Of a stretch of DNA of 64,000 nucleotides, positions 12,982-58,600 are shown one piece after another (the first letter of the stretch is position 1; each line of letters opens with the position of its first letter). The translations under genes were made by a program, and so were the position numbers. Source of the stretch: Centroberyx gerrardi (taxonomy: Eukaryota > Chordata > Actinopteri > Beryciformes > Berycidae). The notes under the pieces are model-generated. The model was given only the letters and a program-made list of their open reading frames with translations, made no database searches and had not been told where the DNA came from. Location of the stretch: the NCBI RefSeq assembly GCF_048128805.1, contig NC_135997.1, positions 18,292,315 through 18,356,314 of the forward strand, read 5' to 3'.

Positions 12982-15900
12982 CTGCCCTCTTGTGGCCATT
13001 TATGGGGCTGACAGTAATATTTGGAAATATATTTCATTTTTAGAATAATAAAAAAATCAAAGGTCATAATTTATATTAGATTAATATGTAATACAATTTT
13101 ATTCCTAAAATGGATCATTATGTTGGAATATTGAGAGTTTTCAATGTAAATGGTTTCTTAGTTTTCCCCTTCTTATAAATGCTTCGTACCTGAGGATGCA
13201 CACTGTCTGAGCGACTCTAGGAGGTTGGTGCTTGCAAATTTGACGACACATCTGATTGGCTCCTCCCTCTCTGTCATGGTCTTGTTGGTGACGTCTCTGA
13301 ATTTTGTCTCCAGCTAAGGAGAGATGAACCAAACAAAACTTGTTGCACATCAAGGAAAACATCAATACCACACTTTTTCTTTCTTTCACCGAGACAGATT
13401 AAATGTATGCCCTATGTTTCTTGGGTTTTTCCTAAGCAACTGCTCTTTTACTTTATTAACTAACTTTCATTCATTCATTTTCCATACACGCTTATTCCTG
13501 TTCAGAAGCCTATCCCAGCATGCAGTTATTAACTTACTTAAAAACCTTAATTCTACTACCATCATGTCTAATAGTACCTTGTAAACTGCAGTCTGCAGCT
13601 GAGGTAACATCCCGTCACCAAAGCCCTCACAGGCCATCTGAAGTCTGTTCTCTGCAGTTTCAGCTTGTTCTCTTTCTATGTGTGGGTCTATGAAAAAAAT
13701 AAATAAAAGATGCATTATGCTACGCACTGCAGTTGTATAAAAGTGGACTTAATTAGTGTTTCAATATAATTAGCAGAACATACTTGAGGCAATTTGATTC
13801 TTTTCCGTCAGAGGACTGGGATACTTGGTGGGAAACACCTATAAACAAAACAGAGATTAAGTATTTGAGGATTCAGTACCAACTAGTCCATACCCGGGGA
13901 TACGCATGCCACAACCACGTGCAGACTTCCGGGGATGCGCGCGCCATAACTCCGCGCAGCCTTGCCAAAAATGCACATAAACAGCGTAAATTTGGGAAAA
14001 TGGAAAAATCAGCTTCGTCAGTCCCTGCCTATGCCAATGCTCAATGCCCATGTGCAGTTTCAGATTGATTGGCCAACCCATTGAGGAGCAAAACGGATGC
14101 AGACATACAGACAGAAGGACAGAGTTTTCCTCATTTTATAGTAGGATGTTGATAATTGGAGAGGAAATTTTAAGGCAAAATTCACCCTAAGAGAGAATTC
14201 ACATTGTATGTACGATCATGTAGAGTTCAATCATTATGTGAATAGCAACTCTCTCTCTCTTCCCAAGCTAGAATCCAGAGAACCAGTGGGCTTTTCACAC
14301 TGAATATTCTCAGTCCAGGGTTATACTTAGTTAACACTAAGCTACGAGTTGCACTTTCTGCAGTTACTCCAACTGGCAACAACACTGGCTTTGTGTAGTC
14401 AAAATATTTGCTTGTGATTTCAGTACAGAAACAGGCCCTAAACCCCAAACAATTCTGTCCCAGAATATGCATCCATATCCTTTAATTACAGTCACAAAGT
14501 CAGCCTCCTATTCGTTGTTAATGGAGCAGGTCTGTAAATGGGTATCGAGCTGAGGGCCTGGGGAAACTAAAGTTATTACTGGTTTATAAATACAAAATAA
14601 AATCCAAACAGACTTTCACAAGTTGAGCTGCATATATATTGCAGTCAGACAGATTTAAGTTTGCTCACTCCAACAAACTCGGGCTATTGGGGTAAAGCTA
14701 ACAAGCACTGTATCCACAAGCTCCTTGCTCAAAGTCTCAACACAGACAACTGAAATACAGGCATCAATCAAGCCTAGACTCCCTGGACCACACCGTTTTA
14801 CCTGAACAGGGTACAAACTTCACCTACAATACAGGTAAACATATTGGGTCAACATGACAATTCACATATTTATTCAACAAAGTCTGTTTCCTTCCTTTCC
14901 TTCCATCGCAGAACATAAACAAAAATAAAAAAGGATAATTTTACTCCAAAAGCATAACACTTGCACACATAATTGTACAGCTGAGTGACATCAGACACCC
15001 ATAAATACTATGCCGGCGCCCAGCAATACTCCTTAATATCTGTGAGGAAAACCAGCGAGAGGTATGTATAGTTTGTGTAATTATTGTAAAGTATCAATAA
15101 ATGTTATGAAATGGACCAGAGTTCTACGTGTCTGTGTTGTTTGTGACAGTAAGGTGGCTAATCCAAACAATGTGCAGCCAACAAACAATTAGAGTGTCAA
15201 TTCACAAACACACCCAACGTATGGATGTCTTGCACCTAGTGATGAGTATGAAGAGAGTACTGACGTCAAACCAGTAAGCTGTCAAATACATGCACATGGT
15301 CCTCCTTTGCACACAACTTGTCAGATAAGCAAATATCTTACTATTGACTATTTTGTATTTACCCATTTTCTCACTATGCCTCTTTCAGATATAGTGGTTG
15401 GCTGAGATTTTTGAGGTTACAAAAAGTTTCTATTGTAATAACAAGAAGGCCTTTGTATTGCTCCATATCAGTAATCAGTTAAAGTTCAAACTTAGTCCAC
15501 CTGTTGATATTGCCTCATCAGCAGGTCCCTGATGGCAGTGAGCTTCCGTCCACTGAGGTTAGCATCCTTAACAGCACTGTATCTGGTGGCCAGAGCCAAG
15601 GCCTGCAAGGTACAAGACGTTAGAGAAGGTTGGCAAGACTGGAAAATGGCTGCCTGGCAACAGTCACAGCAATGTTATGAATTAAAGTTAATAAACTCAT
15701 TTCTCACCTGGGATAACAGGGGCTTTTGCGCTGAATTCATGCCGGTCACAAAGACATAAGGGGTCTGAAGATGGTGAACAACATATGTTGGTTTCAGGTG
15801 GTTGGGCTGAGAGAAGCTGTCCCCCCAGGCAATTCGAATCCATACTGCCTCATCTGTGTGCTTCTTTATTTTGATAGACACCTTGGATATAATGACAAAA

Positions 15901-16954
15901 GCAGACCGTTAATAAAAGACTGTTAAACACAGAAAAGCCAATGACAATGTAGGCTAAATCTGTAAATATGTGATTAATTATTAATTGACACACTGCTATA
16001 AATTCTAGGATCTTATCACTGATCATGCCAGAGGGAATATCTGACTTACATGTCTGATGAGTTTAGTGAGGTGAGTTTTAAACTGCTCCTTGAACTGGGT
16101 CAGCTCTATAGAGAGGGCATCATCTGGGGAACAGAGAAAAGGGAGACAGATGTTATGAATGGAACAACAGTGTAAGTGTAATCCACTTTGTCCATCTGCT
16201 GGAGAATTGGGAATATATTTGTTAGTTACTACTTCCAATAAAAAAAGCTATTGGAACAAAAACACACCCAATGTGGGGATATCCAGAAAAAAGGTCTTTA
16301 TGTAACCTACACTTACCTCCGGGGTCTAGCAGCTGGAAGGCATGCCACATCCTCTGGTTTGGATTGTCAATGACATCTGAAAGACAATTAAACAAGTGAG
16401 ACACAAGAAGCATTATTTGTTTGATGCACGGCAAGTAATTAACCAGCTAGTCTTATTCATGTCCAAATAACGAAACACTTTCACTCACAAATCATCTCAA
16501 GTTCTGTGATGTGTTTAACTGCCCAACCGTTTTCCTGTGAAGAAAACAAGTGAGCTTAAGGGGAAAATCCATCCAAAATCCAAATGAAACTGTTTCCTAC
16601 TAACATTTAACGGTTCATTTCTACTGGTTCAACACTAGCTAAACGTGGTGAGAGCAGAGTGAATTTCACGCCCCTTCGGCAAGCACTTCGGTAAACAACA
16701 TGCTGTTAGCTAACCACTAAGTTATGCTACTAACGTTAGTAGTTTTCATAATTTAAAGTTAACACAGAAACAGCACCGCATACTTCACAGAGGGCGAGGA
16801 GGTTTTCCGTAAACACCCATTTTGGTTGTTTGAAGTCCAGCGAGTGTTGCTGTTCCATCGTCAAACGACCCCACTTGCCCAAAGTTGTTTTCAGCATTTG
16901 TGTGGGTATCCCTCTTATGAGCCGCTGTAGTAAACGTTTTGTAGAGTCGTCCAT
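10986..16954 (-). CDS. CENPN: Centromere protein N (10 exons, 340 aa)
   Basis: Coding exons, minus strand: 16954-16784, 16534-16489, 16376-16317, 16123-16050, 15881-15708, 15602-15501, 13823-13784, 13687-13578, 13313-13190 and 11107-10986. Lengths sum to 1023 nt, i.e. 340 aa plus stop; the human protein is 339 aa. CENP-N is a constitutive inner-kinetochore subunit. It recognises the CENP-A nucleosome through its N-terminal pyrin-like domain and pairs with CENP-L through its C-terminal part. Hallmarks seen are exon 1 with exactly 57 codons as in human, the strongly conserved AVWIRIAWG and KPTYVV segments in exon 5, LETKF in exon 9 and GIAS-TP--PLL in exon 10. Arg11 in the N-terminal helix is kept. 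The exon 6 donor (GTGGAC) is weak. Exons 7 and 8 are the least conserved but phase correctly. The promoter is shared head-to-head with CMC2. Confidence 0.96.
11178..11869. mobile_element. hAT-like non-autonomous element in CENPN intron 9
   Basis: The left end TAGGGCCGCACAATTA and the reverse complement of the right end, TGGGGCTGCACAATTAA, form imperfect terminal inverted repeats of the GGGCTGCAC type seen in fish hAT elements. Subterminal AT-rich ATCATGAT blocks also mirror each other. No transposase ORF is present. The 8-bp flanks do not match, so the exact ends are uncertain by a few bases. Confidence 0.55.
12932..12980. repeat. (TG)n microsatellite, CENPN intron 9
   Basis: Interrupted TG/TA dinucleotide run inside the 2.1-kb intron between CENPN exons 9 and 10. 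Confidence 0.95.
13824..15500 (-). other. CENPN intron 6
   Basis: No coding content is supported in this 1.7-kb intron. The segment at 13870-14140 contains repeated GGGGATRCGCRYGCCA-type units and an ACAGACAGAAGGACAGAG tail before a T-rich end. It looks like the decayed 3' part of a dispersed repeat. The rest is unremarkable. Confidence 0.5.
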
Positions 16955-17953
16955 TCTTCCTCAGATAGTCGATATCCAACCGTTTTATTTGACGTTATTT
17001 GAGTTTAGGAAAACGGCTTCCCAGGTCTATGTGGCACAGTCGTAGCGACAGAACATGAATGTAATATATATATTGAATAACAATAACAATATATTCCCAA
17101 TTCCAATCAAGTTCTGTGGTGGTAGCAGTCTGAAATTCCAAACAAACCGCCTAAGAATGCACGAATCGACCAATCATATTCATTCAGAAAATCTGATTCA
17201 CTGCCTTTAGCGCCCTCTCTTGTGTTGGAGTGGTACTACCAGTATCGTATAGGGAACTATTGCATACGTCTTAGAAATTAAAACTCTTTCATGGTACATT
17301 TAAAATGTTACATTTGACATTATTCCCTTCACGCTAGATCCTCACTTCTTTAACTCTCTATGGGTTAGTTAGGTCCTGTGGTTTGGGGGGAATGAATTAG
17401 TTGGCGTGCTTATATCAAAGATTTTATAACTGCCAAGATAGTTAACATGGACCCCTTGTCCGCTAGCCAATGCACACAGCGGATAACGTGTGCAAGAACA
17501 AACATTCATCACTGACATCAGCCATCACATACACGAAACAGGAGCGCTTGATAATACAATTGTTTTTAACTAATTGAAATGCATTTCTAGGTCTCGCGGC
17601 GCTATCAACAAAAAGGAAGTCGTCCAGCCTGCCCAAGAGGGTTTAAGCGAAGACGGAAGTACGAAGGAGTGAAACCTCTTGTTTCGTCTGTAAACCTCCG
17701 TCCTCTAAGGTCCCACCTTCAGCGTGAACAACACATGTCATTGGTGGGTCGACGCTAAAAAACGGGCACTGATTCGCTAGTCTATATTGTCAGTCAGTGT
17801 ATCGTTCGCTGTCATCAATGCTAAAAAATGTTACGAAAGCGTGAAGTGTTGTAGCAGCATGTCCTCCAGCAGGTCCTTGCTTTATTTGTAGGTTACATTG
17901 ATGTTAGTGCGCAACTAGCAAGCACTGTTGTAGTTGTAGAGTTGACGGGAAAG
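16955..17953. promoter_or_regulatory. Head-to-head CENPN/CMC2 promoter interval
   Basis: About 1 kb separates the divergent CENPN start codon from the likely CMC2 first exon region. An inverted CCAAT box for CENPN lies at about 17171-17175, roughly 215 bp before its ATG. On the CMC2 side are an ETS/GABP core CGGAAGT at 17654-17660, a GGAAGT at about 17612 and an ATTGG at about 17738. A possible CMC2 leader donor (AAAG|GTAATA) is at 17953/17954. Shared promoter function is inferred from geometry and motifs. Confidence 0.55.
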
Positions 17954-18499
17954 GTAATATAATAACTGGCGTTGTTATAGTAGGGGTTAAGCAACTCTGT
18001 GTTGTCTGCACGGATATAGCTTGTGTTTGTGTGTTTTGAAAACGGGTAACTGAGGCCTAGCTTACGTTACATTTCATTGAAGTGCTCCTGGAATATATCT
18101 CAAATGACAAAGTCATTCCTCTGGTAAGCTCACAAATCCCCTAAAGCAAGCTGTGTGCAATGCTATTAAATAATGTGCAGTGGTTGGATGTATTTAGGAT
18201 CCGCCTATAGGAGTATTGAACTATTTGGCTAAAGTTACTCTGTTGTGGTCATGTGACGAAATTCAACTCAGCACCAATTGGATGTCAAAATGTAATTATG
18301 CCAAAGTCCTCACTGTCTTTGATTATACATATGTCGTTACTTAGAAAAATGTTCATCCTTTAGCCTGTTATGCATTCATCATCAAGCATCTTCTAGCCAA
18401 GGCTGTACTGCAAACAGCAATTTCCAGAGGATTCAGGGTGAAGGGAGGTGGTCATTACAATAGACTCATGACCACCTATTTGTCACAGTGCTGGACTCA

Positions 18500-18503
<4 letters not shown>

Positions 18504-18550
<47 letters not shown>

Positions 18551-18592
18551 CTTTGTGTCGCTCTCTCTCTCTCTCTCTCTCCCTCTCTCTGT
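18504..18592. repeat. (CT)n microsatellite upstream of CMC2 coding exon
   Basis: Two CT runs interrupted by CGCTCTTTGTGTCG, followed at 18600-18608 by CAG directly joined to GTAAGT. It lies in the probable 5'UTR intron of CMC2. Confidence 0.95.
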
Positions 18593-19077
18593 CTTTGTGC
18601 AGGTAAGTGTCCACTGGAAAACAAATCTCCATCATCACAATGACTGCTCAGGAAGGAGAGGGATGGGGAGGCAGTAGTATCCTTCAGAAGGGGAAGTCCC
18701 TGGCTTAAACATAGCAATGAGTTGGCCTAGTTTGGTACATAGTGAAATACAACAAAAGATCCACACACACAAATGCTCCCGTATAAAAACTTTATAAAGT
18801 GACATGTCAAGCAAATAGGTCTTCCTCAGACTTCATGGTCACTGTAATAGTGTGTAATGGAACACTGCAGTACAGCAGCAATGACAAATGTTTTTATCAT
18901 TTTATCATTACCAAGTGGCAAACTTTGCTTAAAGATGTGCCACTAACCAATCACGTAACAAGCTATATTTCCAACACTTTTATTCTTATGAACATCTTTT
19001 ACTCGTTACAATCAGTGCTCCTCTTGTTTGTGACTTTTCAGTATTGCCGGAGTGGTACAGTAAGCCCTTAACTCAGC

Positions 19078-19519
19078 ATGCACCCTGACCTGTCACCTCA
19101 CCTGCACACGGATGAGTGTAATGAACTAATAACGCTTCTAAGGCAGTGCCACAAGGAGGTAAGGCGCTCTACAACTTACCCTGGTCTGCTGTGTGCTTCA
19201 CATGTCGAGAACAATAAAATAAATCCTGTTTCATGCTTCCCTCAGCACAATGTCATGAGGTTCTTTGGCACATGTAACGATATGGACCGGGCTATGCGTG
19301 AGTGCCTGAAGAAAGAGGTGAGGATTTGCCAGTTATTTTTGTTGCGCTTTGTGAATAATGAACAAGCACTCCCACTTCAACTGGCCTCTGGTGTTTTTTG
19401 ATCAATGTCTTGCTTGTTTCCTTACCGTTCAACAGGCGCTGGCGAGGAGGGAGCGCAGCAAGCAGCATGCGCAAGAGATGAAAAGGAGGCTGAAAGAAGG
19501 GCCCAAGGAGCGGTTCTGA
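19078..19519 (+). CDS. CMC2: CMC2, twin CX9C mitochondrial protein (3 coding exons, 78 aa)
   Basis: Coding exons are 19078-19158, 19246-19317 and 19436-19519, all joined in phase 0 at GT-AG introns of 87 and 118 bp. The product begins [15 protein letters not shown], nearly identical to the vertebrate CMC2 N-terminus (human 79 aa). Two CX9C motifs are visible: C14-X9-C24 and C37-X9-C47. These form the disulfide-linked helical hairpin of intermembrane-space proteins imported by the MIA40 route. CMC2 is linked in yeast and mammals to cytochrome c oxidase biogenesis. The basic tail ([18 protein letters not shown]) matches the family. The first coding exon probably begins at 19042 after a CTTTTCAG acceptor, so at least one upstream non-coding exon is expected. 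Confidence 0.96.
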
Positions 19520-20285
19520 AGCACATTTGACTGCGTCCGTGCCACTGCCATTACATCTAGACAGAAGAAAGTAACTTCTGCCTCCGTGTTAATCTGTATG
19601 TTCACAGGAGTGATTGGGAATGTGGGTTATGTTGGCAGTGGTGCGACAAAGTATCATATGGTGATGTCAATTAGTTGATGAACATCAGTATGAAATGAAG
19701 TTATGTAAATGTCATAACTTGGTTAGAATAACCATATCAAGCTCATACTCATGAGAAACCAGGTCAGGATGCCATATTCAACAGGATACTGTGGCATGTA
19801 AACATTGTACTCTTTTGACCTCTGGTTTTTGTCATCTGCACAAACTCAGACTAGCACAGTGTTATGGCTACATTTGGATGTCAACAAAAAACAGCAATAT
19901 TACTATTGGGATCAGCGGTTCTTTCCTCTGTTTTAGAAGTAACCTGCTGCTCAGTCAAAGAGTGAAACTGGCGGTCGAACCTTTTCATCCTTTTTAGCTG
20001 GTGGATTGTTCTGTCTGTGGACGGGACACCACAGGTGGACAGGACTATTCTGTTAAGTGGTTTATTCATGCTAACATACTCGGTCTCAGGGTATCAAAGA
20101 AGTAAACTGCTTAACTCGAATAAGACCTTAACCTGAGTATGGCCAACAGCCGGGTCACTCTGTGCTTCTAAACGTAGCCAGTGTGGTTTGAAAAGATTGT
20201 TTAAAGTTCTGAGTTTATTTGAATGGGGAATCATATTGATTCGTGATGAGCTTAATTCCTTTCAAATAAAGTGTAATTATGAATT
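19520..20285 (+). other. CMC2: CMC2 3'UTR with polyadenylation signal
   Basis: Non-coding sequence runs from the CMC2 stop to a canonical AATAAA at 20265-20270. That gives a 3'UTR of about 0.77 kb with no competing ORF of note. Confidence 0.7.
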
Positions 20286-20889
20286 AAATTAAGAATCCTA
20301 CCCTGATCTCATGTGGTGTCATTATTATTGTAAAACATTGCATAAGACTAGAGGACAAAATGTAAACATTGTATCACACCAAGATCAGCATGGAGTCTGT
20401 TCAGCTGGGACTATTCAGCGCTCTTTTTTTTTTTTTCAGACTAGGTCATTATGCCAAGCCTGGGGGCTTTTCTAAGCAGTGCTTGATTGGAGTTGGTCTG
20501 TTACATAAATCAAATGGACACACTTCTCCTTACCACTAACACAGGAGAGGCCAAGTGCCGGGGCCTCCAACAGCTAAGCAGGGAGTTAAAACAACACCAG
20601 AACAAGTGACTAGTCTAAACCTAACCAAATAGTGAAGCACAGACTTAATTAAGCTTAGTTCCTTTATGTTTGATTAACTCTAATAATATTTACAGACCGA
20701 CTCAGTACCTCCATTCATTATGATTGTCGACTACACTATTGTGTGGTCGAGATTATTTTTTTTCTATTGTTTATTTTTTTGAGAAAATGATGGTGACTAA
20801 CATTTGCTTCAAAATTCTTGCCAAATCATAGTTGCTTTGAAGGGTCATTGTGTCTTGGGTGAGAATAACCTGGTCTTTTCATTATAAGC

Positions 20890-21215
20890 CAGTGGTTCTC
20901 AATTTTTTCGGCTCATGACCCAGAAAACGAAAGCGATGTCTACCTGCGACCCCCCATCACAGCCTGCACATGCAGAGTGGTGAACAGTTCAGCCAAAGAA
21001 TGATTTTCCCTTTACAGGTTGTTTTGTTTGATTATCAGAGGAGGAGAAGAGGCTAAAAACTATTCAGTGTTTCAAAAAAGAAAAAAAAACATACAAATCT
21101 GACAAAAATAGACAATAATAAATGTGTATAGTAGAAATATGTTTTTTTCCCTATCCCATAAATCATCTCATGACCCCCCAAATTTACCTCACGACCCCCA
21201 GGTTGAGAACCACTG
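20890..21215. mobile_element. hAT-type MITE (CAGTGGTTCTCAA termini)
   Basis: The 326-bp element begins CAGTGGTTCTCAA and ends TTGAGAACCACTG, perfect 13-bp terminal inverted repeats of the hAT/Charlie type. It is flanked by an 8-bp target duplication with one mismatch (TTATAAGC at 20882-20889, TTATAGGC at 21216-21223). Subterminal CATGACCC and CGACCCCC blocks mirror each other. There is no transposase. It lies between the convergent CMC2 and CDYL2 3' ends. Confidence 0.85.
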
Positions 21216-21339
21216 TTATAGGCAACTATGGAAATAAATACAAGAGCTGTTCCATAACTACTGTGGAAAATCTTGTATTAGCGCACAAGACCAAGAACAG
21301 CTGATGTTATGCAAAATGAAAAACAGATAGCATGGTGAA

Positions 21340-24300
21340 AGTACTGTTTTTTATTTAAAGCAGCTCACCCTTTCCCATCACAATGTATGGATTGATCTTT
21401 AACAGACACAAGATATTCAAATTCTAAGGCACCCCAAGGTGTGGTTTAGGTTGTAGGGAGGAGAAACACACGTGTCAATAATGGGATATGATACATACAT
21501 CATGGAAAGAGACATCAAATTGTGGTGGTAAAAGACAAAGCAAACACAGAAACCTAATGCAGTCATATATAGCATATAATAGAGCAAATCTGAGTAGGCC
21601 TTTCCATTATGACTAATTCACTTCAACTTACATTATTATAAAATACTCTTCAAACACACTGAGGTGGGGTTTAGATCTGGTGCCTAATAGGGCAACAAAT
21701 AGTTAAATTACTTATTAACAGCAAAGAAGTGCATTTTCTTTCTTTAATTTAGTATAAATTATAAATAAAAAACAAAAAAACAAAGAAAAACAAAACAGAT
21801 CCCTGTCCAGGTGGACCAGTGTGATCAGCACTCAGTGGCATCTACTAGCGGCTGTAGCTGGATTGGCCCAGCAGCCCTCGTTTGGGCCTAGTTTCAACTC
21901 ACTGAGTGAATGAGCTGAATGACTGAATGAAAAGTACACTATAATATAACTATTTTAACAAAGAATTTACATAATGTTTTTATTTATTTCAGATGAGCCT
22001 GAATACTAAACTCAAATGTGCCAGTTGTTTTTGTTAATTTGGTTAGGCTATTTTCACTCTGTAATGATTTAAGAAAATGGAAAGATGCTTAATTTAACCA
22101 TTAATTATTTCCTGTTTTATCACTGCGTTATCATAGAATAAAAAAAGCTTGAGACAATCATCAGCCATGCTTTCATACTGCAATGGCCACAGATGAAATA
22201 AATGGCCAGAAAATCATGAAAACACCTTCATGGAGTACTGACGGAGTATTCTTGGCTTGAAATTGAAAAAAATCTGAAATACAACAAAAACCATTTCATT
22301 GATCATCTGGTATTCATAATAACTTCAGTAAAATATCATATTACATATTAAATTATCTAAAATTCTTTGATAATGTACAGTAGAAGACTTAATCTGATAT
22401 GGTCACCTGAAGAGGGAAACATTTGATTCAAATGGCAATAGTGTTTACGCTGTTCGAAATTATAAATACGTAATTTAATTGCCATCTTGAACCATTCATG
22501 AGATTTTATTTATCAATATTCTTCCTGGGTGTTTGAGAAAGGGTGGTGAAGAGAGAGAGGACGCCTCCGGAGGAAAGAAAACCACATGGCACTGCAGACC
22601 CAAAAGATTATCTCAAATAAATACAAAAATAAACTGTGCAACATTTCTAACAATACTTACAATGCCAATACAAAACATACCCTGAAATATAAAGTATTCT
22701 GACAGGCAACACATTTATATCTACAGTATATTACATGCATTTAAGTACACAATAAAACAGTCTACGTAATCTATATACTGCATGTGTACAACTGCAAAAA
22801 TGGACCAATGTTTTGAGTTATACAAAACAATTTTCACAGAACTACATTTTTTGGTAAACCAAAATAGATCCCTAAGTACAACATACGTTGAAATATATAA
22901 TTTCCTGAAACTATCATCACATGCAGGTAAGGACAATGTTGGCTTCAGCTGCATGACTACTGCATCTCCACAATATAGACCACTGACAATTAGTGCAGTC
23001 ACCAAACTGATTACTTCAGGACAAAAACAAGCATCATTTCTTCTGTGTGCTCTAAAAAAACAAAATGCACGTCTAAGAAACATCTGCAAGGTAAGATCAA
23101 CGTGATCATCAGGCCTTTTCAAACAACAATCACACACTTCACACAACAAACTGCACTGATAACTCCAGGCAATGTTATTCACTATGCATGAGTCATTCCC
23201 ACCATCTTTGCTACGCCCTTGCATAACGATACACCACAGTGTGTAATGTATACTATAGCTCGAACAAAAAGGGATACAATCCATTGATAATCCTTCCATG
23301 TGATATGTACCACAAATTCATGTAATTATCTAATATTATTCTGTACTGCGGTTCCACTGAGGAAGGGCACATCTGTATATTCAGTGTTTTCATTCACACA
23401 AGACTGATGTTACTGTGGCAGCATTCCTTCCAATATTCTGCATTTCCTTTTATCTTTTGTCTGATCTGCCAAAAAAAAAAAAAAACAAACCTAGGTGCAT
23501 TTCACTTCTTGCCATCTCTGCATTTCTGCCGGTGAAATTAGCTTACACTGAGGACAGAGTAAAAGATGAGAGAAATGGACATTGACAATTTGAGGGAGAT
23601 GTTCCATGTGCTCATATACTATTACACACAGGACGGTCTCACTAATACATGTGTATCCATCTTTATTTAAATGAGAGCATCAAATTGGTGGTGATTATGT
23701 GTATCACAGTGAAATGATGATAATGATAAATCTCCGCCTGCTACTGGATAGTAGCCTGCCACTACTATGATAAAGATGTTTGGATCATGAATGATGGACT
23801 GTTATTTTTTGATCAAAAGCATCAGTTCTTATGAGTGATCAACGGCGTTTCATGACCTTTCATGGTAACTCGTATTTCGCATTCGTTTCATTCTGTCCAT
23901 ACAGAGAGGATGGAATGTGCATGTAAGGAGAGAAACAGTGTCCTCATGCAAACTTTGGTTTTCTCTACACTCACTCAAAGCCTTGGTTAACACTTCAGCT
24001 CAAAACAGTAGGCGACTAAAGAACCCATATTCATGAAAAAATGCACATTATATACACAAAGTATACTTTTTTTTTACATGTTTTAAATAAATATATATTA
24101 ATATATATTATCATTACTTTAGCATGTGCTATCAGACATACATTGCGTACATACATCCATTGATGATTTCATGAACACACAAACTCTCACACAATCTTGC
24201 ACACGCACACAAACACTCTGTACCTCCCTGAAGAACCTCCTTCAGTGTTGCCGTTTTATGTTTTAAGCAATGCACATTTGGCCCTTTGCTCTTTGACTCC

Positions 24301-24585
24301 TTAAAAAGATAAGGTGAACACTTGGGCAGCCATGGATCCAACGGAAGAGTTGCTGTTCAAAAAGTGATGGTGAAGGAATTAACTTTGTTGGTCGAGATGT
24401 GAGCAAACAGGGCTAGGTCCCAGAGATTGCCCTCTGCTGCTTGGCAAAAACTGAAAACAAGAACCTGTTCTGCACCTTTTCTTTAGCAGTTGAAGACCAC
24501 AGCCTGATCATCAAATGTGTTTCTCTGTGGGTAACTTTCGACCAACACTGACCATCCGAGGATCTAGTCTGCTGGGTGTGAACGG
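21340..24585 (-). other. CDYL2: Probable CDYL2 3' untranslated region
   Basis: AT-rich non-coding DNA downstream of the CDYL2 stop. Minus-strand AATAAA candidates read as TTTATT at 22505-22510 and 21350-21355. The latter would make a 3.2-kb 3'UTR ending just before the hAT MITE. A 192-codon minus-strand frame at 22721-23299 lies within it but shows no known domain. Which poly(A) site is used is not decidable here. Confidence 0.5.
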
Positions 24586-58167
<33,582 letters not shown>

Positions 58168-58600
58168 TCTGGGGTGCGGACTCCGGCGGCGCGGCGTTCT
58201 TGCCTGCCTTGTTGGCTTTTTTTGGACCCTACTCTCTCGGTGTTTCGGCGAAAGCCCCGATAGACGGGAATTAGCGAGCAGCCTTGTTATTCTGAGCAAT
58301 CCGCAGTAGCAGATCAGCAGACAGTGTCAATCGAGCCCGGCGCTCTGCGATGGATCGTTCCACACTTAAAACAAACAACCATCGGGGCGGTGCTGTTTAT
58401 CCAGACCCAAGTGGAGGACTGAAATTAGTCCGGCTATGAATGTACAGCCTAATGGTCTGCATGCGCCCGACTCCTCTCAGCTCTGTTGCAAGCCAACTAC
58501 TCAGAGGGAGATGATAGGCTAGATGTCTTCCGCTCAGGCAGGGACACCAACTGGGACTGACTCTTTTCTCTACCTGTCCAGTTTACTGTCAAGTGAACAG
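58168..58600 (-). promoter_or_regulatory. CDYL2: CDYL2 5' leader and CpG-rich promoter region
   Basis: This interval upstream of the CDYL2 ATG is clearly richer in CpG than the flanks, with GGCGGCGCGGCG near 58183 and a GC box GGGGCGG at 58384-58390. No TATA box is evident. A CpG-island promoter is the usual type for chromatin genes. The transcription start cannot be fixed by eye. Confidence 0.55.
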
